Assembly: GCA_900317105.1 (NCBI GenBank)
Contig: ONFP01000004.1
Coordinates: 1-64,000 of the forward strand
Source of the DNA: an uncultured Succinatimonas sp.
GTDB lineage: Bacteria > Pseudomonadota > Gammaproteobacteria > Enterobacterales > Succinivibrionaceae
DNA length: 64,000 bases
Direction: 5' to 3'
Shown here piece after piece: positions 18,979-27,851 of the stretch. The position numbers were made by a program, and so were the translations under genes. The number at the start of each line of letters is the position of its first letter. The first letter of the stretch is position 1. The notes under the pieces were generated by a model. That model worked only from the letters and a program-made list of their open reading frames with translations, had not been told where the DNA came from and searched no databases.

Positions 18979-19029
18979 AAAAAAAGTCTTATTACTCGTT
19001 ACAATTCGCTTTTCTCTAAGACTTTTTTT
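18979..19029. repeat. perfect 13-bp inverted repeat, possible bidirectional terminator
   Basis: AAAAAAAGTCTTA (18979-18991) and TAAGACTTTTTTT (19017-19029) are exact reverse complements separated by 25 bases. Each arm ends in seven A/T bases, so transcripts from either direction would form a stem followed by U residues. The loop is longer than in usual terminators and no gene ends close by, so its purpose is uncertain. Confidence 0.6.
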
Positions 19030-19206
19030 CTTTTTTTTACGGACTGTTCATTTCTGCTATAGCTATTTTTTATAACCAAGAATAGAAAAATAGTATTTGA
19101 AATAAATTAAGTTTTGTAAAAGAATATATACATAATCTGATGACGAAGAAATCGTTGTCATTCTGATAAATAAATCAAAAATAGAAAATTTTTGAAGGTA
19201 AGAATT

Positions 19207-19308
19207 ATGTTTCAGAATAGAAATAACTCCTCTTTATTTATTACAAAATTCATTCTCTCTGGCGTATACCTGAATATGCCCATGTCTTTACGCAGTTTTC
19301 TCTGTTAA
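19207..19308 (+). CDS. possible 33-residue leader ORF
   Basis: An ATG with AAGG about 10 bases upstream opens a 33-codon frame ending TAA, 200 bases before the amidohydrolase gene. The peptide is rich in Ser, Asn, Leu and Phe, with one terminal Cys and no run of a single amino acid that would mark a classic attenuator. It may be a chance ORF in AT-rich DNA; I list it because it has a ribosome site and sits in the presumed leader of the importer operon. Confidence 0.25.
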   Translation: MFQNRNNSSLFITKFILSGVYLNMPMSLRSFLC

Positions 19309-19509
19309 TGAAAACCTGTTACTAAAACAGCCAAGGTGAATTTTTAAATAACCTCATCAGTCCGATGCTGGTTTTATGTATTCATCATGTAGGCTTCTCT
19401 AACCAAATAAGATAAATAAAAACAGACAGATCTCTTATATCGCTGTTTCTGAATTTCTTTATCTGACCTCTGTTTTATGTATTAAAGATTCATCGCGGGA
19501 GATATTAAA

Positions 19510-20634
19510 ATGAATCTTGATATAAAAGAATATGTAGAAAAAGAATTTTATTATCTGCACTCACACCCAGAACTGTCATACCAAGAGTATGAAACCACAA
19601 AGCGATTAAAAACTGACCTTCAGGACAGTGGTATTGAAATACTACCTTATCATCTGGATACAGGAGTGGTTGCGAGCATAGGTTCTGGCGAGAGAACCGT
19701 TGCCCTTCGTGCCGATATAGATGCGCTTCCGATTCAGGAAGAGGCTGATGTAGCCTATAAATCATTATCTGATGGAGTTATGCATGCCTGCGGCCATGAC
19801 AGTCATACCGCAATTATTCTCGGGGCGGCACTGCTTTTAAAGCAGCATGAGCAAGAGCTTAATGGCAAGGTCCGAGTCATTTTTCAGCCGGCAGAAGAAG
19901 CTCCAGGAGGAGCAGGCAAAATAATTGAAGCCGGTGCTCTTGATAATGTTTCCGCTATTTTCGGTATTCACAGTGCTCCTTTTTTTGACGTAGGAACCGT
20001 AGGTATTTTAGCTGGACCAACACATGCTGCAGTCGAAAAGTTTGAACTGATTTTTGAAGGTAACGGCACTCATGCGGCTCACCCGAATCTGGGAAAGGAT
20101 ACAGTTCTTATCGCCTCTCATTTTATAACAGCAATCCAGAGTATCGTCTCACGAGAAATTGATCCGGTTGATTCCGCTGTGGTTTCTGTTACCCATATTC
20201 AGGCTGGTAATACCTGGAATGTAATTCCCCAGAGTGCTTATCTGGAAGGAACAATTCGCACCTATACAAAAGAAGCACGAGCTCTTGCAAAAAAACGTTT
20301 TGAAGATATTGCAAAGGGAATTGCCTCAACTTTTGGAATCAGCGCCTCTCTGAAATGGACTGTCGAAATTCCTGCAACCTTTAATGACTATAAGCTTGAG
20401 CAGCTTGCAAGAACTACAGCTTTAGAAGAAGGTTTTATTGTTGAAGATGCTCCCCGTTCTCTTGGCGGAGAGGATTTCAGTCTATATCAGGAAAAAATCC
20501 CTGGTTTCTTTATCCTGGTTGGAACCGGTAAATCCTATCCTAATCACAATCCAAAATTCCGTGTTGCTCCTGAGGCACTTTATCCTGCTTCAAAATATGT
20601 TGCAAAACTGGTCAGAAAGTATTTGGAGTCATAG
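19510..20634 (+). CDS. M20 family amidohydrolase (N-acyl-amino-acid deacylase)
   Basis: A 374-residue M20D enzyme of the hippuricase / N-acetyl-amino-acid deacetylase group. Metal-binding MHACGHDSH lies at 91-99 (including C94 and the histidines), the catalytic EE pair at 129-130 in FQPAEEAPGG, and a conserved His in THAAHP near 190; the lid/dimerisation domain occupies about 175-290. Cytoplasmic, no signal. GGGAG precedes the ATG. It is the first gene of an operon with a MetNIQ-type importer (2 bases to the ATPase gene), so it probably deacylates the imported compound to release an amino acid. N-acetylated or S-modified sulfur amino acids are likely candidates from analogous Bacillus operons, but the substrate is not readable here. 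Confidence 0.88.
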   Translation: MNLDIKEYVEKEFYYLHSHPELSYQEYETTKRLKTDLQDSGIEILPYHLDTGVVASIGSGERTVALRADIDALPIQEEADVAYKSLSDGVMHACGHDSHTAIILGAALLLKQHEQELNGKVRVIFQPAEEAPGGAGKIIEAGALDNVSAIFGIHSAPFFDVGTVGILAGPTHAAVEKFELIFEGNGTHAAHPNLGKDTVLIASHFITAIQSIVSREIDPVDSAVVSVTHIQAGNTWNVIPQSAYLEGTIRTYTKEARALAKKRFEDIAKGIASTFGISASLKWTVEIPATFNDYKLEQLARTTALEEGFIVEDAPRSLGGEDFSLYQEKIPGFFILVGTGKSYPNHNPKFRVAPEALYPASKYVAKLVRKYLES

Positions 20635-20636
20635 TA

Positions 20637-21680
20637 ATGGAAAGCTCATATTCACCGATTATCAGTTTTAAAAACATCTCAAAAGAGTATTCAAGAAACA
20701 AAGTAATTACCAAGGCTCTGGATAATATTTCACTGGATATTGAAAAAGGAGATATCTATGGCCTGATAGGTTCATCAGGAGCTGGTAAGTCCACTCTTCT
20801 AAGAATGATTAATGCTCTAGAAGTTCCTACCTCTGGTAAGGTTTTTGTAAAGGGAATAGATATTAACGAAATATCTGCCAAGCAGCTTTCTATGCTGCGC
20901 AAAGATATCGGTATTATCTTTCAGGATTTTAATCTGCTAGAGTCCAAAAATGTATTTGATAACGTTGCAATTCCGCTGATCCTCAAACACACTCCTAAAA
21001 ATGAAATTTCTACCAGAGTAGCAGAACTACTGAAATTCGTCGGACTTGAGGATAAGGCTTTGTCTCTGCCCAAAGAACTCTCAGGCGGACAGAAACAGCG
21101 TGTAGGTATAGCAAGAGCTCTGGCTACAAATCCTTCAGTGCTTTTATGTGACGAAGCAACTTCTGCTCTGGATCCGAATACAACAGAGTCAATTCTTGAG
21201 CTTTTACAGAGAGTAAATCAGGAGCTGAAGGTTACTATCATCTTTGTAACTCATACTATTCGTGTGATCCAGAAGATCTGTAACAAGGTGGCGATTCTCG
21301 ATGGCGGAAAACTAATTGAACATGGCCGAGTTATTGACGTCTTCTCCAATCCCAAAAGTGAGATTGCCAGAACCTTTGTTGAGTCTGTTATTCCAAGCAG
21401 AATTCCTCAGGGAATTATCGATGAACTCAATAATTATCATGATTATTACAAACTTATCAGAATCTATTTCTATGCAGAGAATGCAACGGATGATGTTATC
21501 TGGCAGATCAATAACCGACTGAATGTGCATACCAATGTGATGTTTGCCTCCGTAACTGAAATCCAGGGGCTCGTTCTCTCTATTATTACACTGCAGATAA
21601 CCGGTAATGAGGAGGATTATCTAAAAGCAGCCTCCTATATCCGCTCTAAAAACATAAGCTATGAGGAGATTCAATTATGA
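20637..21680 (+). CDS. metN: MetN-type ABC importer ATPase
   Basis: ATPase of a methionine-family ABC importer. Walker A GSSGAGKST is at 45-53, the signature LSGGQKQR at 148-155 and Walker B VLLCDEATS at 168-176. The extra C-terminal ~75 residues fit the NIL/ACT-like regulatory domain that binds methionine in MetN, so allosteric inhibition by the substrate is expected. It follows the amidohydrolase gene by two bases and overlaps the permease gene by four (ATGA). The symbol reflects family; the true ligand may be another amino acid or derivative. Confidence 0.88.
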   Translation: MESSYSPIISFKNISKEYSRNKVITKALDNISLDIEKGDIYGLIGSSGAGKSTLLRMINALEVPTSGKVFVKGIDINEISAKQLSMLRKDIGIIFQDFNLLESKNVFDNVAIPLILKHTPKNEISTRVAELLKFVGLEDKALSLPKELSGGQKQRVGIARALATNPSVLLCDEATSALDPNTTESILELLQRVNQELKVTIIFVTHTIRVIQKICNKVAILDGGKLIEHGRVIDVFSNPKSEIARTFVESVIPSRIPQGIIDELNNYHDYYKLIRIYFYAENATDDVIWQINNRLNVHTNVMFASVTEIQGLVLSIITLQITGNEEDYLKAASYIRSKNISYEEIQL

Positions 21681-22351
21681 ACGAATTACTTGTGAAAACA
21701 TTTTCCATAACCTCAGATCAGCTTATTCTCTGTGCCAATCAGACCCTGTATATGGTCTTTGTTTCTCTGTTTTTAGGCTCGGTTATAGGCTTCATTCTTG
21801 CCTTTATCCTGGTACTTACCAAAAAGAACGGCCTTAAGGAGAATAAAGTTGTATTTACTGTTACCAGTACAGTCATCAACTGCCTGCGCTCAATTCCATT
21901 TGTAATTCTTCTTGTTTTCATTCTGCCTGTAACAAAAGCCATTGTAGGAACCAGAATCGGTACCACTGCAGCGCTGGTTCCACTGATTACCTTTATCAGT
22001 CCATATTTGGCACGACTGTTTGAAAACTCTCTATTAGAGGTTAAGGCTGGAATTATAGATGCGGCCAAAGCCATGGGAGCTAATACTCTGCAGATTATTT
22101 TCTATTTCTGGCTACCAGAGGCAAAAGGATCTCTGATTCTGTCAATCACCATTGGTGCTATATCTCTTCTTGGTGCAACAGCTATGGCCGGTGTAATCGG
22201 TGCAGGCGGTATAGGTGATCTTGCCCTCACCTACGGCTATGAACGAATGAATTCCCCCCTGATGCTTTTTACTGTGATTGTTCTGATTATTTTTGTTCAG
22301 GCAATTCAGTCGATCGGAAACTATTTTGCTAAGAAATCTAAACGTATATAA
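21677..22351 (+). CDS. metI: MetI-type ABC importer permease
   Basis: A 224-residue inner-membrane permease with about five transmembrane helices, matching MetI length (217). The coupling-helix EAA region reads AAKAMGANTLQIIFYFWLPEA near 130-150, and GATAMAGVIGAGGIGDLA follows near 170-187, both typical of the methionine importer permease. It forms the membrane part of the importer with the preceding ATPase and following binding protein. Confidence 0.9.
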   Translation: MNELLVKTFSITSDQLILCANQTLYMVFVSLFLGSVIGFILAFILVLTKKNGLKENKVVFTVTSTVINCLRSIPFVILLVFILPVTKAIVGTRIGTTAALVPLITFISPYLARLFENSLLEVKAGIIDAAKAMGANTLQIIFYFWLPEAKGSLILSITIGAISLLGATAMAGVIGAGGIGDLALTYGYERMNSPLMLFTVIVLIIFVQAIQSIGNYFAKKSKRI

Positions 22352-22371
22352 AACATATAATGGAGTTAATT

Positions 22372-23172
22372 ATGAAAAAGTTAGTAATCGCAACCCTGCT
22401 GTCATCAGCACTCTTATCGTCAGCTTTTGCTTTTGATGAGTCTCATTCAACTCTGACCTTCAGCAAGTCTCAGGGACCTTATTCAGAACTTTTCATTTCA
22501 GGAGTTCAGCCTATCCTTGAGAAACAGGGCTATACCGTTAAAGGTGTAGATCTCTCAGATCTGCTGCAGGCTGATTTAGCTCTGAATGAAGGTGAGGTTG
22601 ATTTCAACGTTGAACAGCACACTGCATACCTTGAGAATTTCAATAAAACCCAGGATGGTCATCTTGTACCTCTGACTCCTATTCCTACTGTTCCTGCCGG
22701 TATTTACCCTGGTGCAAAAAAGGATTTAACCGAGATAAAGGACGGTGACACTATTGCTGTTCCTAATGATGCGTCAAATACCGCAAGAGCATATAACATT
22801 CTGCAGAAAATTGGCTGGATTAAGCTTGACCCAAAAGTTGAACCTTCAAAGGTTACCAAACTTGATATTGTAGATAATCCTTTCAATCTTGAATTTGTGG
22901 AGATGAAATCTCTTAATATTCCTGCAGTGGCTACAGACTTTGCCTATGTTGTGATCACAGGCTCAGTTGTCTATAACGCTAAGGTTCCACCTGAGTCAGT
23001 GCTTGCTCAGGAAGATATCGCTCCTCACCTGCTGCTGCAGCTGGTTGTTCAGGAAAAGAATAAGGATTCTGTCTGGGCTAAGGATATCAAGGATGCCTAT
23101 CAGTCAGAGGAATTTGCTAAATACATTAAGGAAAACAATACCGGTTTATGGTACGTTCCTGAGTACAAGTAA
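22372..23172 (+). CDS. metQ: MetQ-type periplasmic substrate-binding protein
   Basis: A NlpA/MetQ-family binding protein (266 residues). I start at the ATG with GGAG seven bases upstream, giving a classic signal peptide MKKLVIATLLSSALLSSAFA. No lipobox cysteine is present, so it should be a soluble periplasmic protein, unlike E. coli MetQ, which is a lipoprotein. Family motifs include DLLQADLALNEGEVDFNVEQH near 65-85 and IAVPNDASNTARA near 124. It is the last gene of the importer operon. Confidence 0.9.
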   Translation: MKKLVIATLLSSALLSSAFAFDESHSTLTFSKSQGPYSELFISGVQPILEKQGYTVKGVDLSDLLQADLALNEGEVDFNVEQHTAYLENFNKTQDGHLVPLTPIPTVPAGIYPGAKKDLTEIKDGDTIAVPNDASNTARAYNILQKIGWIKLDPKVEPSKVTKLDIVDNPFNLEFVEMKSLNIPAVATDFAYVVITGSVVYNAKVPPESVLAQEDIAPHLLLQLVVQEKNKDSVWAKDIKDAYQSEEFAKYIKENNTGLWYVPEYK

Positions 23173-23176
23173 TATT

Positions 23177-23210
23177 AAAAAACAGCAGTATCTTTTTGAG
23201 GATACTGCTG
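23177..23210 (-). terminator. hairpin terminator between convergent genes
   Basis: Perfect 10-bp stem CAGCAGTATC / GATACTGCTG with an 8-base loop. A run of six T residues follows on the minus strand, so it serves the leftward epimerase-like gene; for the rightward metQ transcript it is a strong stem without a T run. Confidence 0.8.
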
Positions 23211-23251
23211 TAAATCCTGATAACTGCACTGTTTGTCAGTGATAACAGATT

Positions 23252-24136
23252 CTAGAATACGGCTATTGTGTAATCAGCCTCAAAAGTCTGACCTGCTGAA
23301 AGCTTCTGTTCCTTGTATTTCTGCTCCAGACTACCCTCAAAGCCCTTGTCATCTGCTCTTCCAATCCATGGCTCAAGACATACGAAAGGTGCATTTTTCT
23401 TTGTGGCAGACCAGATTCCAAATGAAGGGAAGCCTTTTGCCTCAAGAGTGATATAAGGTTTCTTATCACTGTAGCATAGTGATACCTTTTCAACTTCGTA
23501 TTCATCAAAGATCAGGGCGTCATTATCAAACATGCTCTCTTTAATCTTATAGTAGCCTTTGTCTGTATCAAGAGAAAACGCTTTGCTGTTATCAACAGTA
23601 CCTTCTTCAGGATCAAGTAGTTTGTATGAAACAGAATTCTTTCCTTCAAAGAAAAGATAATAATCTTCTTTTGAATCAGCTGTACCTAAGGCAGGTACAT
23701 TAAAGGCAGGATGTCCTCCAATTGAGAAATACATGTTATCAGAACCTGTATTAACAACTTTCCACCCTACACGAACTTTATTGCCTTCAAGTGTATGTCT
23801 GATAATAAGTTCAAAATCAAAAGGATAGACCTTTAGAGTATCTGGAGTTGATTTTAATGAGAATACAATCTCCTTATCAGTTTTTGAAACCAGAGTGAAA
23901 TCCAGATCACGGGCAAAACCGTGCTGGCCTAAACTGTACTCCTTTCCCTGATAGGTATAGGCATTGTTTCTTACTTTGCCTACGATTGGAAATAATACCG
24001 GAGCATGACGTCCCCAGTAGGTCTTGTCCGCGTTCCATAAGACTTCACGACTGTTTTTCTTGTCATAAACAGATGAAAGCTGAGCTCCGGATTTATCAAC
24101 GCCAATTTTTAAAAATTCATTCTCTATATATTCCAT
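23252..24136 (-). CDS. aldose 1-epimerase-like protein (LacX type)
   Basis: A galactose-mutarotase-fold protein of 294 residues, most like the LacX/YeaD-type branch of aldose epimerases. Visible features are an N-terminal NEFLKIGVDKSGAQLSS strand pair, RHAPVLFPIVGKVRNN near 42-57, HGFARD near 71, GGHPAFNVP near 140 and an LEPW-type C-terminal motif. It would interconvert sugar anomers or bind sugar phosphates in the cytoplasm; substrates of this branch are poorly known. I start at the ATG preceded by AAGGA; an upstream ATG 14 codons earlier lacks such a site. Convergent with the importer operon. Confidence 0.82.
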   Translation of the reverse strand: MEYIENEFLKIGVDKSGAQLSSVYDKKNSREVLWNADKTYWGRHAPVLFPIVGKVRNNAYTYQGKEYSLGQHGFARDLDFTLVSKTDKEIVFSLKSTPDTLKVYPFDFELIIRHTLEGNKVRVGWKVVNTGSDNMYFSIGGHPAFNVPALGTADSKEDYYLFFEGKNSVSYKLLDPEEGTVDNSKAFSLDTDKGYYKIKESMFDNDALIFDEYEVEKVSLCYSDKKPYITLEAKGFPSFGIWSATKKNAPFVCLEPWIGRADDKGFEGSLEQKYKEQKLSAGQTFEADYTIAVF

Positions 24137-24241
24137 ACGATAGTCCTTATTGTTCTGATATGGATTATTTTGCATCATTTAAGAGAAAAAAAGAATCAGA
24201 TCCAAAAAGAATCTCTATATAGTGCTCTGATCATTTCCTAG

Positions 24242-24281
24242 AAAAAAACAAAACCCGCTACCGGAATAACCGATAACGGGT
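24242..24281 (-). terminator. Rho-independent terminator after rpsA
   Basis: On the minus strand ACCCGTTATCGG pairs with CCGGTAGCGGGT (12 bp with two G-U pairs, loop TTATT), followed by TTTGTTTTTTT. It lies 45 bases past the rpsA stop; a second weaker hairpin (24292-24314) precedes it. This cuts rpsA off from the ihfB region. Confidence 0.85.
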
Positions 24282-24325
24282 CATATAAATAAGAGCACCG
24301 AATCACTCAGTGCTCAAATCTATAA

Positions 24326-25993
24326 TTACTGCTTGTTAGCTGCAGCGAAAGCAGCTGCCATAGCGGTAGTTGTAGGCTCAGCAGCCTGCTGATTTACAGA
24401 CTCTAAAGCTTCCTTCTCCTCAGCCTCGTCCTTAGCACGAACTGATAGAGAAATCTGACGGGTCTTGCGATCAACGTTTACGAACTTAGCCTCGATTACA
24501 TCGCCTTCCTTAGCAACAGTGGTAGCGTCCTCAACACGGTCACGTGATAGGTCAGCTGCCTTGATGTAGCCGGTGATGCCATCAGCTAACTCTAGGGTAA
24601 CACCACGTGCATCAACAGCAACAACCTTGCCTGATACAATAGCACCCTTACGGTGAGCTGAAACGTAATCTGCAAATGGATCCTCAGAGATCTGCTTTAG
24701 ACCTAGAGAAATACGCTCTCTCTCTGGATCAACCTGTAGAACGATAGCGGTGATTTCGTCACCCTTCTTGAAGTTGCGAACAGCTTCTTCACCTGACTGC
24801 TGCCATGAGATGTCAGATAGGTGAACTAGACCATCAATACCACCGTCTAAGCCGATGAAGATACCGAAGTCAGTGATTGACTTGATCTTACCGGTTACCT
24901 TCTCACCCTTTGAGTGAGACTCAGCAAACTCTACCCATGGGTTTGGCTTGCACTGCTTTAAGCCTAATGAAATGCGACGACGCTCTTCATCCAGCTCAAG
25001 AACCTTAACCTGAACCTTATCACCTACTGATACAATCTTAGATGGGTGAGTATTCTTGTTGGTCCAATCCATTTCTGAAACGTGTACTAAGCCTTCAACG
25101 CCATCAGCGATCTCAACGAAGCAGCCGTAATCAGTTAGGTTGGTTACCTTGCCTTCAATAATTGAGTCAACTGGGAAGCGAGCTGCGATGTTTGCCCATG
25201 GATCCTCACCAAGCTGCTTTAAGCCTAGAGAAACACGTGAACGATCGCGGTCGAACTTAAGTACCTTAACAGTTACTTCCTCACCAACCTGAACAATCTC
25301 TGAAGGGTGCTTTACACGCTTCCAAGCCATGTCAGTGATATGTAGTAAGCCGTCAACACCACCTAAGTCTACGAATGCACCGTAGTCGGTTAGATTCTTA
25401 ACGATACCGGTTACAGTCTGACCCTCAGCTAGATTTGCAAGTACGCTCTCACGATCTGCTGAATTCTCAGTCTCGATAACAGCACGACGTGAAACAACAA
25501 CGTTGTTGCGCTTCTGGTCTAACTTGATAACCTTGAACTGCTGCTCTTTGCCTTCGATGTGTGAAGTGTCACGTACTGGACGTACATCTACTAATGAGCC
25601 TGGTAAGAAAGCACGGATGCCACCTAACTGAACGGTGAAGCCACCCTTAACCTTACCATCGATAACACCGATAACAGTCTCGTTCTTGTTAAATGCGTCT
25701 TCAAGCTTGATCCAAGCTTCGTTACGCTTTGCCTTTTCGCGAGATACCTGAGTCTCACCGTCGCCTGATTCTACAGACTCTAAAGCTACGTCTACTTCGT
25801 CACCAACCTGAACTTCGATTTCACCCTGAGCATTGTAGAACTGCTCCTCAGGAATAGCAGACTCTGACTTTAGACCAGCGTCTACGATTACGAAGCCGTT
25901 GTTAATTGCTACTACAGTAGCCTTGATCATTGAACCAGGACGTGTTTCAACATTCTGTAATGACTCTTCGAAAAGTTGTGCAAATGATTCCAT
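24326..25993 (-). CDS. rpsA: 30S ribosomal protein S1
   Basis: S1 binds mRNA and brings it to the 30S subunit. The 555-residue protein has six S1/OB repeats, as in E. coli (557), and an almost identical N-terminus ([11 protein letters not shown], then ETRPGS and [12 protein letters not shown]). Repeats 3-6 carry the RNA-binding YGCFVEI / FGIFIGL-type strands. The tail is Ala/Gln/Thr-rich. The start lacks a strong Shine-Dalgarno sequence, as in E. coli, where structured leader RNA is used instead. It follows cmk with a 94-base gap and has a strong terminator, so ihfB is not its neighbour here. Confidence 0.98.
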   Translation of the reverse strand: MESFAQLFEESLQNVETRPGSMIKATVVAINNGFVIVDAGLKSESAIPEEQFYNAQGEIEVQVGDEVDVALESVESGDGETQVSREKAKRNEAWIKLEDAFNKNETVIGVIDGKVKGGFTVQLGGIRAFLPGSLVDVRPVRDTSHIEGKEQQFKVIKLDQKRNNVVVSRRAVIETENSADRESVLANLAEGQTVTGIVKNLTDYGAFVDLGGVDGLLHITDMAWKRVKHPSEIVQVGEEVTVKVLKFDRDRSRVSLGLKQLGEDPWANIAARFPVDSIIEGKVTNLTDYGCFVEIADGVEGLVHVSEMDWTNKNTHPSKIVSVGDKVQVKVLELDEERRRISLGLKQCKPNPWVEFAESHSKGEKVTGKIKSITDFGIFIGLDGGIDGLVHLSDISWQQSGEEAVRNFKKGDEITAIVLQVDPERERISLGLKQISEDPFADYVSAHRKGAIVSGKVVAVDARGVTLELADGITGYIKAADLSRDRVEDATTVAKEGDVIEAKFVNVDRKTRQISLSVRAKDEAEEKEALESVNQQAAEPTTTAMAAAFAAANKQ

Positions 25994-26087
25994 TAAGGTT
26001 TCCCAATAAAGCCCCGAAGCCTCATGCTTTAGGGGGTTGTAAAAAATATGCCGTCATCCATGACAGCACAACAAAAAAAAATCCGTT
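25994..26087 (-). promoter_or_regulatory. structured leader of rpsA
   Basis: Between cmk and rpsA the minus strand can form two hairpins: GTCAT-GG-ATGAC, and a larger CCCC-TAAAGC-ATGA-GGCTTC-GGGG closer to the start codon. The ATG is preceded only by GAAACCTTA. E. coli rpsA likewise lacks a good Shine-Dalgarno sequence and depends on leader hairpins for initiation and autoregulation by S1, so the same mechanism is likely here. Confidence 0.5.
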
Positions 26088-26777
26088 TTAAATGTCAAAC
26101 TTTAGTGCAGTCTTTGACATAATGTACTCTGCTGCGGTTCTGAAAACTTCTTCAATATTCATATCTGAAGAATCAATCAGTAAAGCATCATCAGCAGGTT
26201 TGAGAGGTGCAACCGGACGGTTTCTGTCTCTGTCATCTCTCTCTTTAATCTCTGCAAGAACTGTATCAAAATCTGCGCTCTTGCCTTTTGCCTCGAGCTG
26301 AAGACATCTGCGTTTTGCTCTTACTTCAGCACTTGCGTCTAAGAAGATCTTTACCTGAGCCTTTGGGAATACAACTGTACCCATATCTCTGCCGTCTGCA
26401 ACCAGACCAGGCTCTTTTAAGAACTGACGCTGACGATCAAGTAATGCCTGTCTGACAGAAGGATAGGCAGCAACCTTGCTTGCATTGTTTCCTGCTTCCT
26501 CGGTTCTGATAGCTAAAGAAACATCCTCACCACCCAGAAGTACGTGAACGCCGTCATCCATACATTCAAAGGACAGATTTAAAAGCTTAGCTTCCTGAAC
26601 AACAGAGTCCTCATCAAACAGAGCTAGTCCTGCCTTACGAACGGCATAACCTAGTACTCTGTAGATCGCACCTGAATCAAGCAGATCAAAATCTAAAGCC
26701 TCAGCAAGACGGCGAGTTAATTCGCCTTTACCTGCGCCACCAGGGCCGTCAACAGTAATAACAATTGCATCTGACAT
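26088..26777 (-). CDS. cmk: cytidylate kinase
   Basis: Phosphorylates CMP and dCMP. The 229-residue protein (E. coli 227) has the P-loop GPGGAGKG at 11-18, the [11 protein letters not shown] block near 125, and RAKRR plus [10 protein letters not shown] in the lid and CMP-binding region. I use the ATG giving [12 protein letters not shown], eight bases past AAGGAT; the ATG three codons earlier overlaps that ribosome site. cmk-rpsA is a conserved pair. Confidence 0.96.
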   Translation of the reverse strand: MSDAIVITVDGPGGAGKGELTRRLAEALDFDLLDSGAIYRVLGYAVRKAGLALFDEDSVVQEAKLLNLSFECMDDGVHVLLGGEDVSLAIRTEEAGNNASKVAAYPSVRQALLDRQRQFLKEPGLVADGRDMGTVVFPKAQVKIFLDASAEVRAKRRCLQLEAKGKSADFDTVLAEIKERDDRDRNRPVAPLKPADDALLIDSSDMNIEEVFRTAAEYIMSKTALKFDI

Positions 26778-27169
26778 CGAGATCATCCTTAAATCTAAGG
26801 TCTGTATTATACATTAAACTTCTACAAATACCACATAAAAAAGCTTTTTTTAGCATTTTTTACTAAAAAATTCAGCTTATTGGGGACATGTTGTTATTGC
26901 GGAGGCTAATGTAGCATTAAATTCTAATTATTGCTAGCCTTAACTTATGGATCTGCAAGTATTTTTGCTGTCTGTTTAATTGGTAAATCAGAATTCTGAA
27001 TAAATACTATTGTGAATAGCGCAATTAAAAGAAAGTGATATTTAATGTTACCTTACAGTGGTGTCATAAGTATATAAAGATGATATACTTCACAGCATTA
27101 TTAATCGTCATTATATAAATGAAGGCCTTTTTAGCCTTATAAAACCGTAAAGATTCAATAGGAATAACA
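26778..27169. other. intergenic region between divergent cmk and ribA
   Basis: About 390 bases with no supportable gene. It contains promoters for both directions and two hairpins on the ribA side: AAGTATAT / ATATACTT (8 bp, 27068-27090) and AAGGC / GCCTT (27123-27137) about 30 bases before the ribA start. I do not see the conserved blocks of an FMN riboswitch. Confidence 0.55.
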
Positions 27170-27769
27170 TTGACTACAAAACTTGTTCAGGGACCAGTAG
27201 GTAAACTTCCCTCAAAATTCGGTCAGTTTAATATTGTTGTTTTCAAAGAAGATGATTTTCTGGATCATGCTGTAATCTTCAAAGGTGATCTGAAAACCGG
27301 CGAACCGGTTCTTTGCAGAATCCATTCTGAATGTCTGACCGGAGATGCATTCGGTTCTTTAAGATGTGACTGTGGCTTTCAGCTTGAGGCAGCCCTTCGT
27401 GCTATAGAAAAAGAAGGACGTGGTGCCCTGCTCTATATGCGTCAGGAAGGTAGAGGAATTGGTCTTTTCAACAAGATCAGAGCCTATCAGCTTCAGGATC
27501 AGGGCGTTGATACAGTTGATGCCAATGTTCGACTAGGATTCCCTGCAGATGCCAGAAAATATGAAGCCTGTTCTCAGATTATGAAGAATATGGGATTTGA
27601 CAAGGTTATTCTAATGACAAACAATCCTGCCAAGATTCATGATATTGAACAGCACGGTATTCAGGTTGTAGATAGAAAGCCAATAGAATACGGCAGAAAT
27701 CAGTATAACGAATTCTATCTTGATACCAAGGAACAGAGAATGGGACATCTGCTCCATCATCAGGATTAA
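27170..27769 (+). CDS. ribA: GTP cyclohydrolase II
   Basis: First step of riboflavin synthesis, opening GTP. The 199-residue protein (E. coli 196) carries zinc ligands C55, C66 and C68 in HSECLTGDAFGSLRCDCG, the catalytic YMRQEGRGIGL segment, and NPAKI near the end. It starts with TTG, preceded by AGGA eight bases up; no ATG alternative is available nearby. It is a stand-alone RibA without a fused RibB domain. A very strong terminator separates it from the convergent transporter gene. Confidence 0.97.
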   Translation: MTTKLVQGPVGKLPSKFGQFNIVVFKEDDFLDHAVIFKGDLKTGEPVLCRIHSECLTGDAFGSLRCDCGFQLEAALRAIEKEGRGALLYMRQEGRGIGLFNKIRAYQLQDQGVDTVDANVRLGFPADARKYEACSQIMKNMGFDKVILMTNNPAKIHDIEQHGIQVVDRKPIEYGRNQYNEFYLDTKEQRMGHLLHHQD

Positions 27770-27797
27770 CAGCAGACTGCTTTTAGAAAAAAAAATG

Positions 27798-27834
27798 AAA
27801 GCCCGTTAAAAAAAAGTTTAACGGGCTTTTTTAA
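27798..27834. terminator. bidirectional Rho-independent terminator
   Basis: A perfect 13-bp stem AAAGCCCGTTAAA / TTTAACGGGCTTT with T-rich sequence on both sides ends rightward ribA and the leftward transporter gene. Confidence 0.92.
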
Positions 27835-27851
27835 CAATTTTTGAGGAAACG

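Larger units (their letters stand above)
18715..19509. other. long AT-rich intergenic region
   Basis: About 800 bases between divergent ihfB and the amidohydrolase gene, the longest non-coding stretch in the window. It holds the ihfB promoter, a very AT-rich block at 18780-18970, a large inverted repeat at 18979-19029, a possible 33-codon ORF at 19207-19308, and two copies of GTTTTATGTATT (19371-19382, 19472-19483). I see no known riboswitch, tRNA or insertion-sequence end. The length and base composition suggest a former junction or a regulatory leader for the importer operon. Confidence 0.6.

Noticed and set aside
19371..19483. Two copies of GTTTTATGTATT 101 bases apart
   Set aside because: Short and AT-rich; expected by chance in this composition and not flanking any gene.
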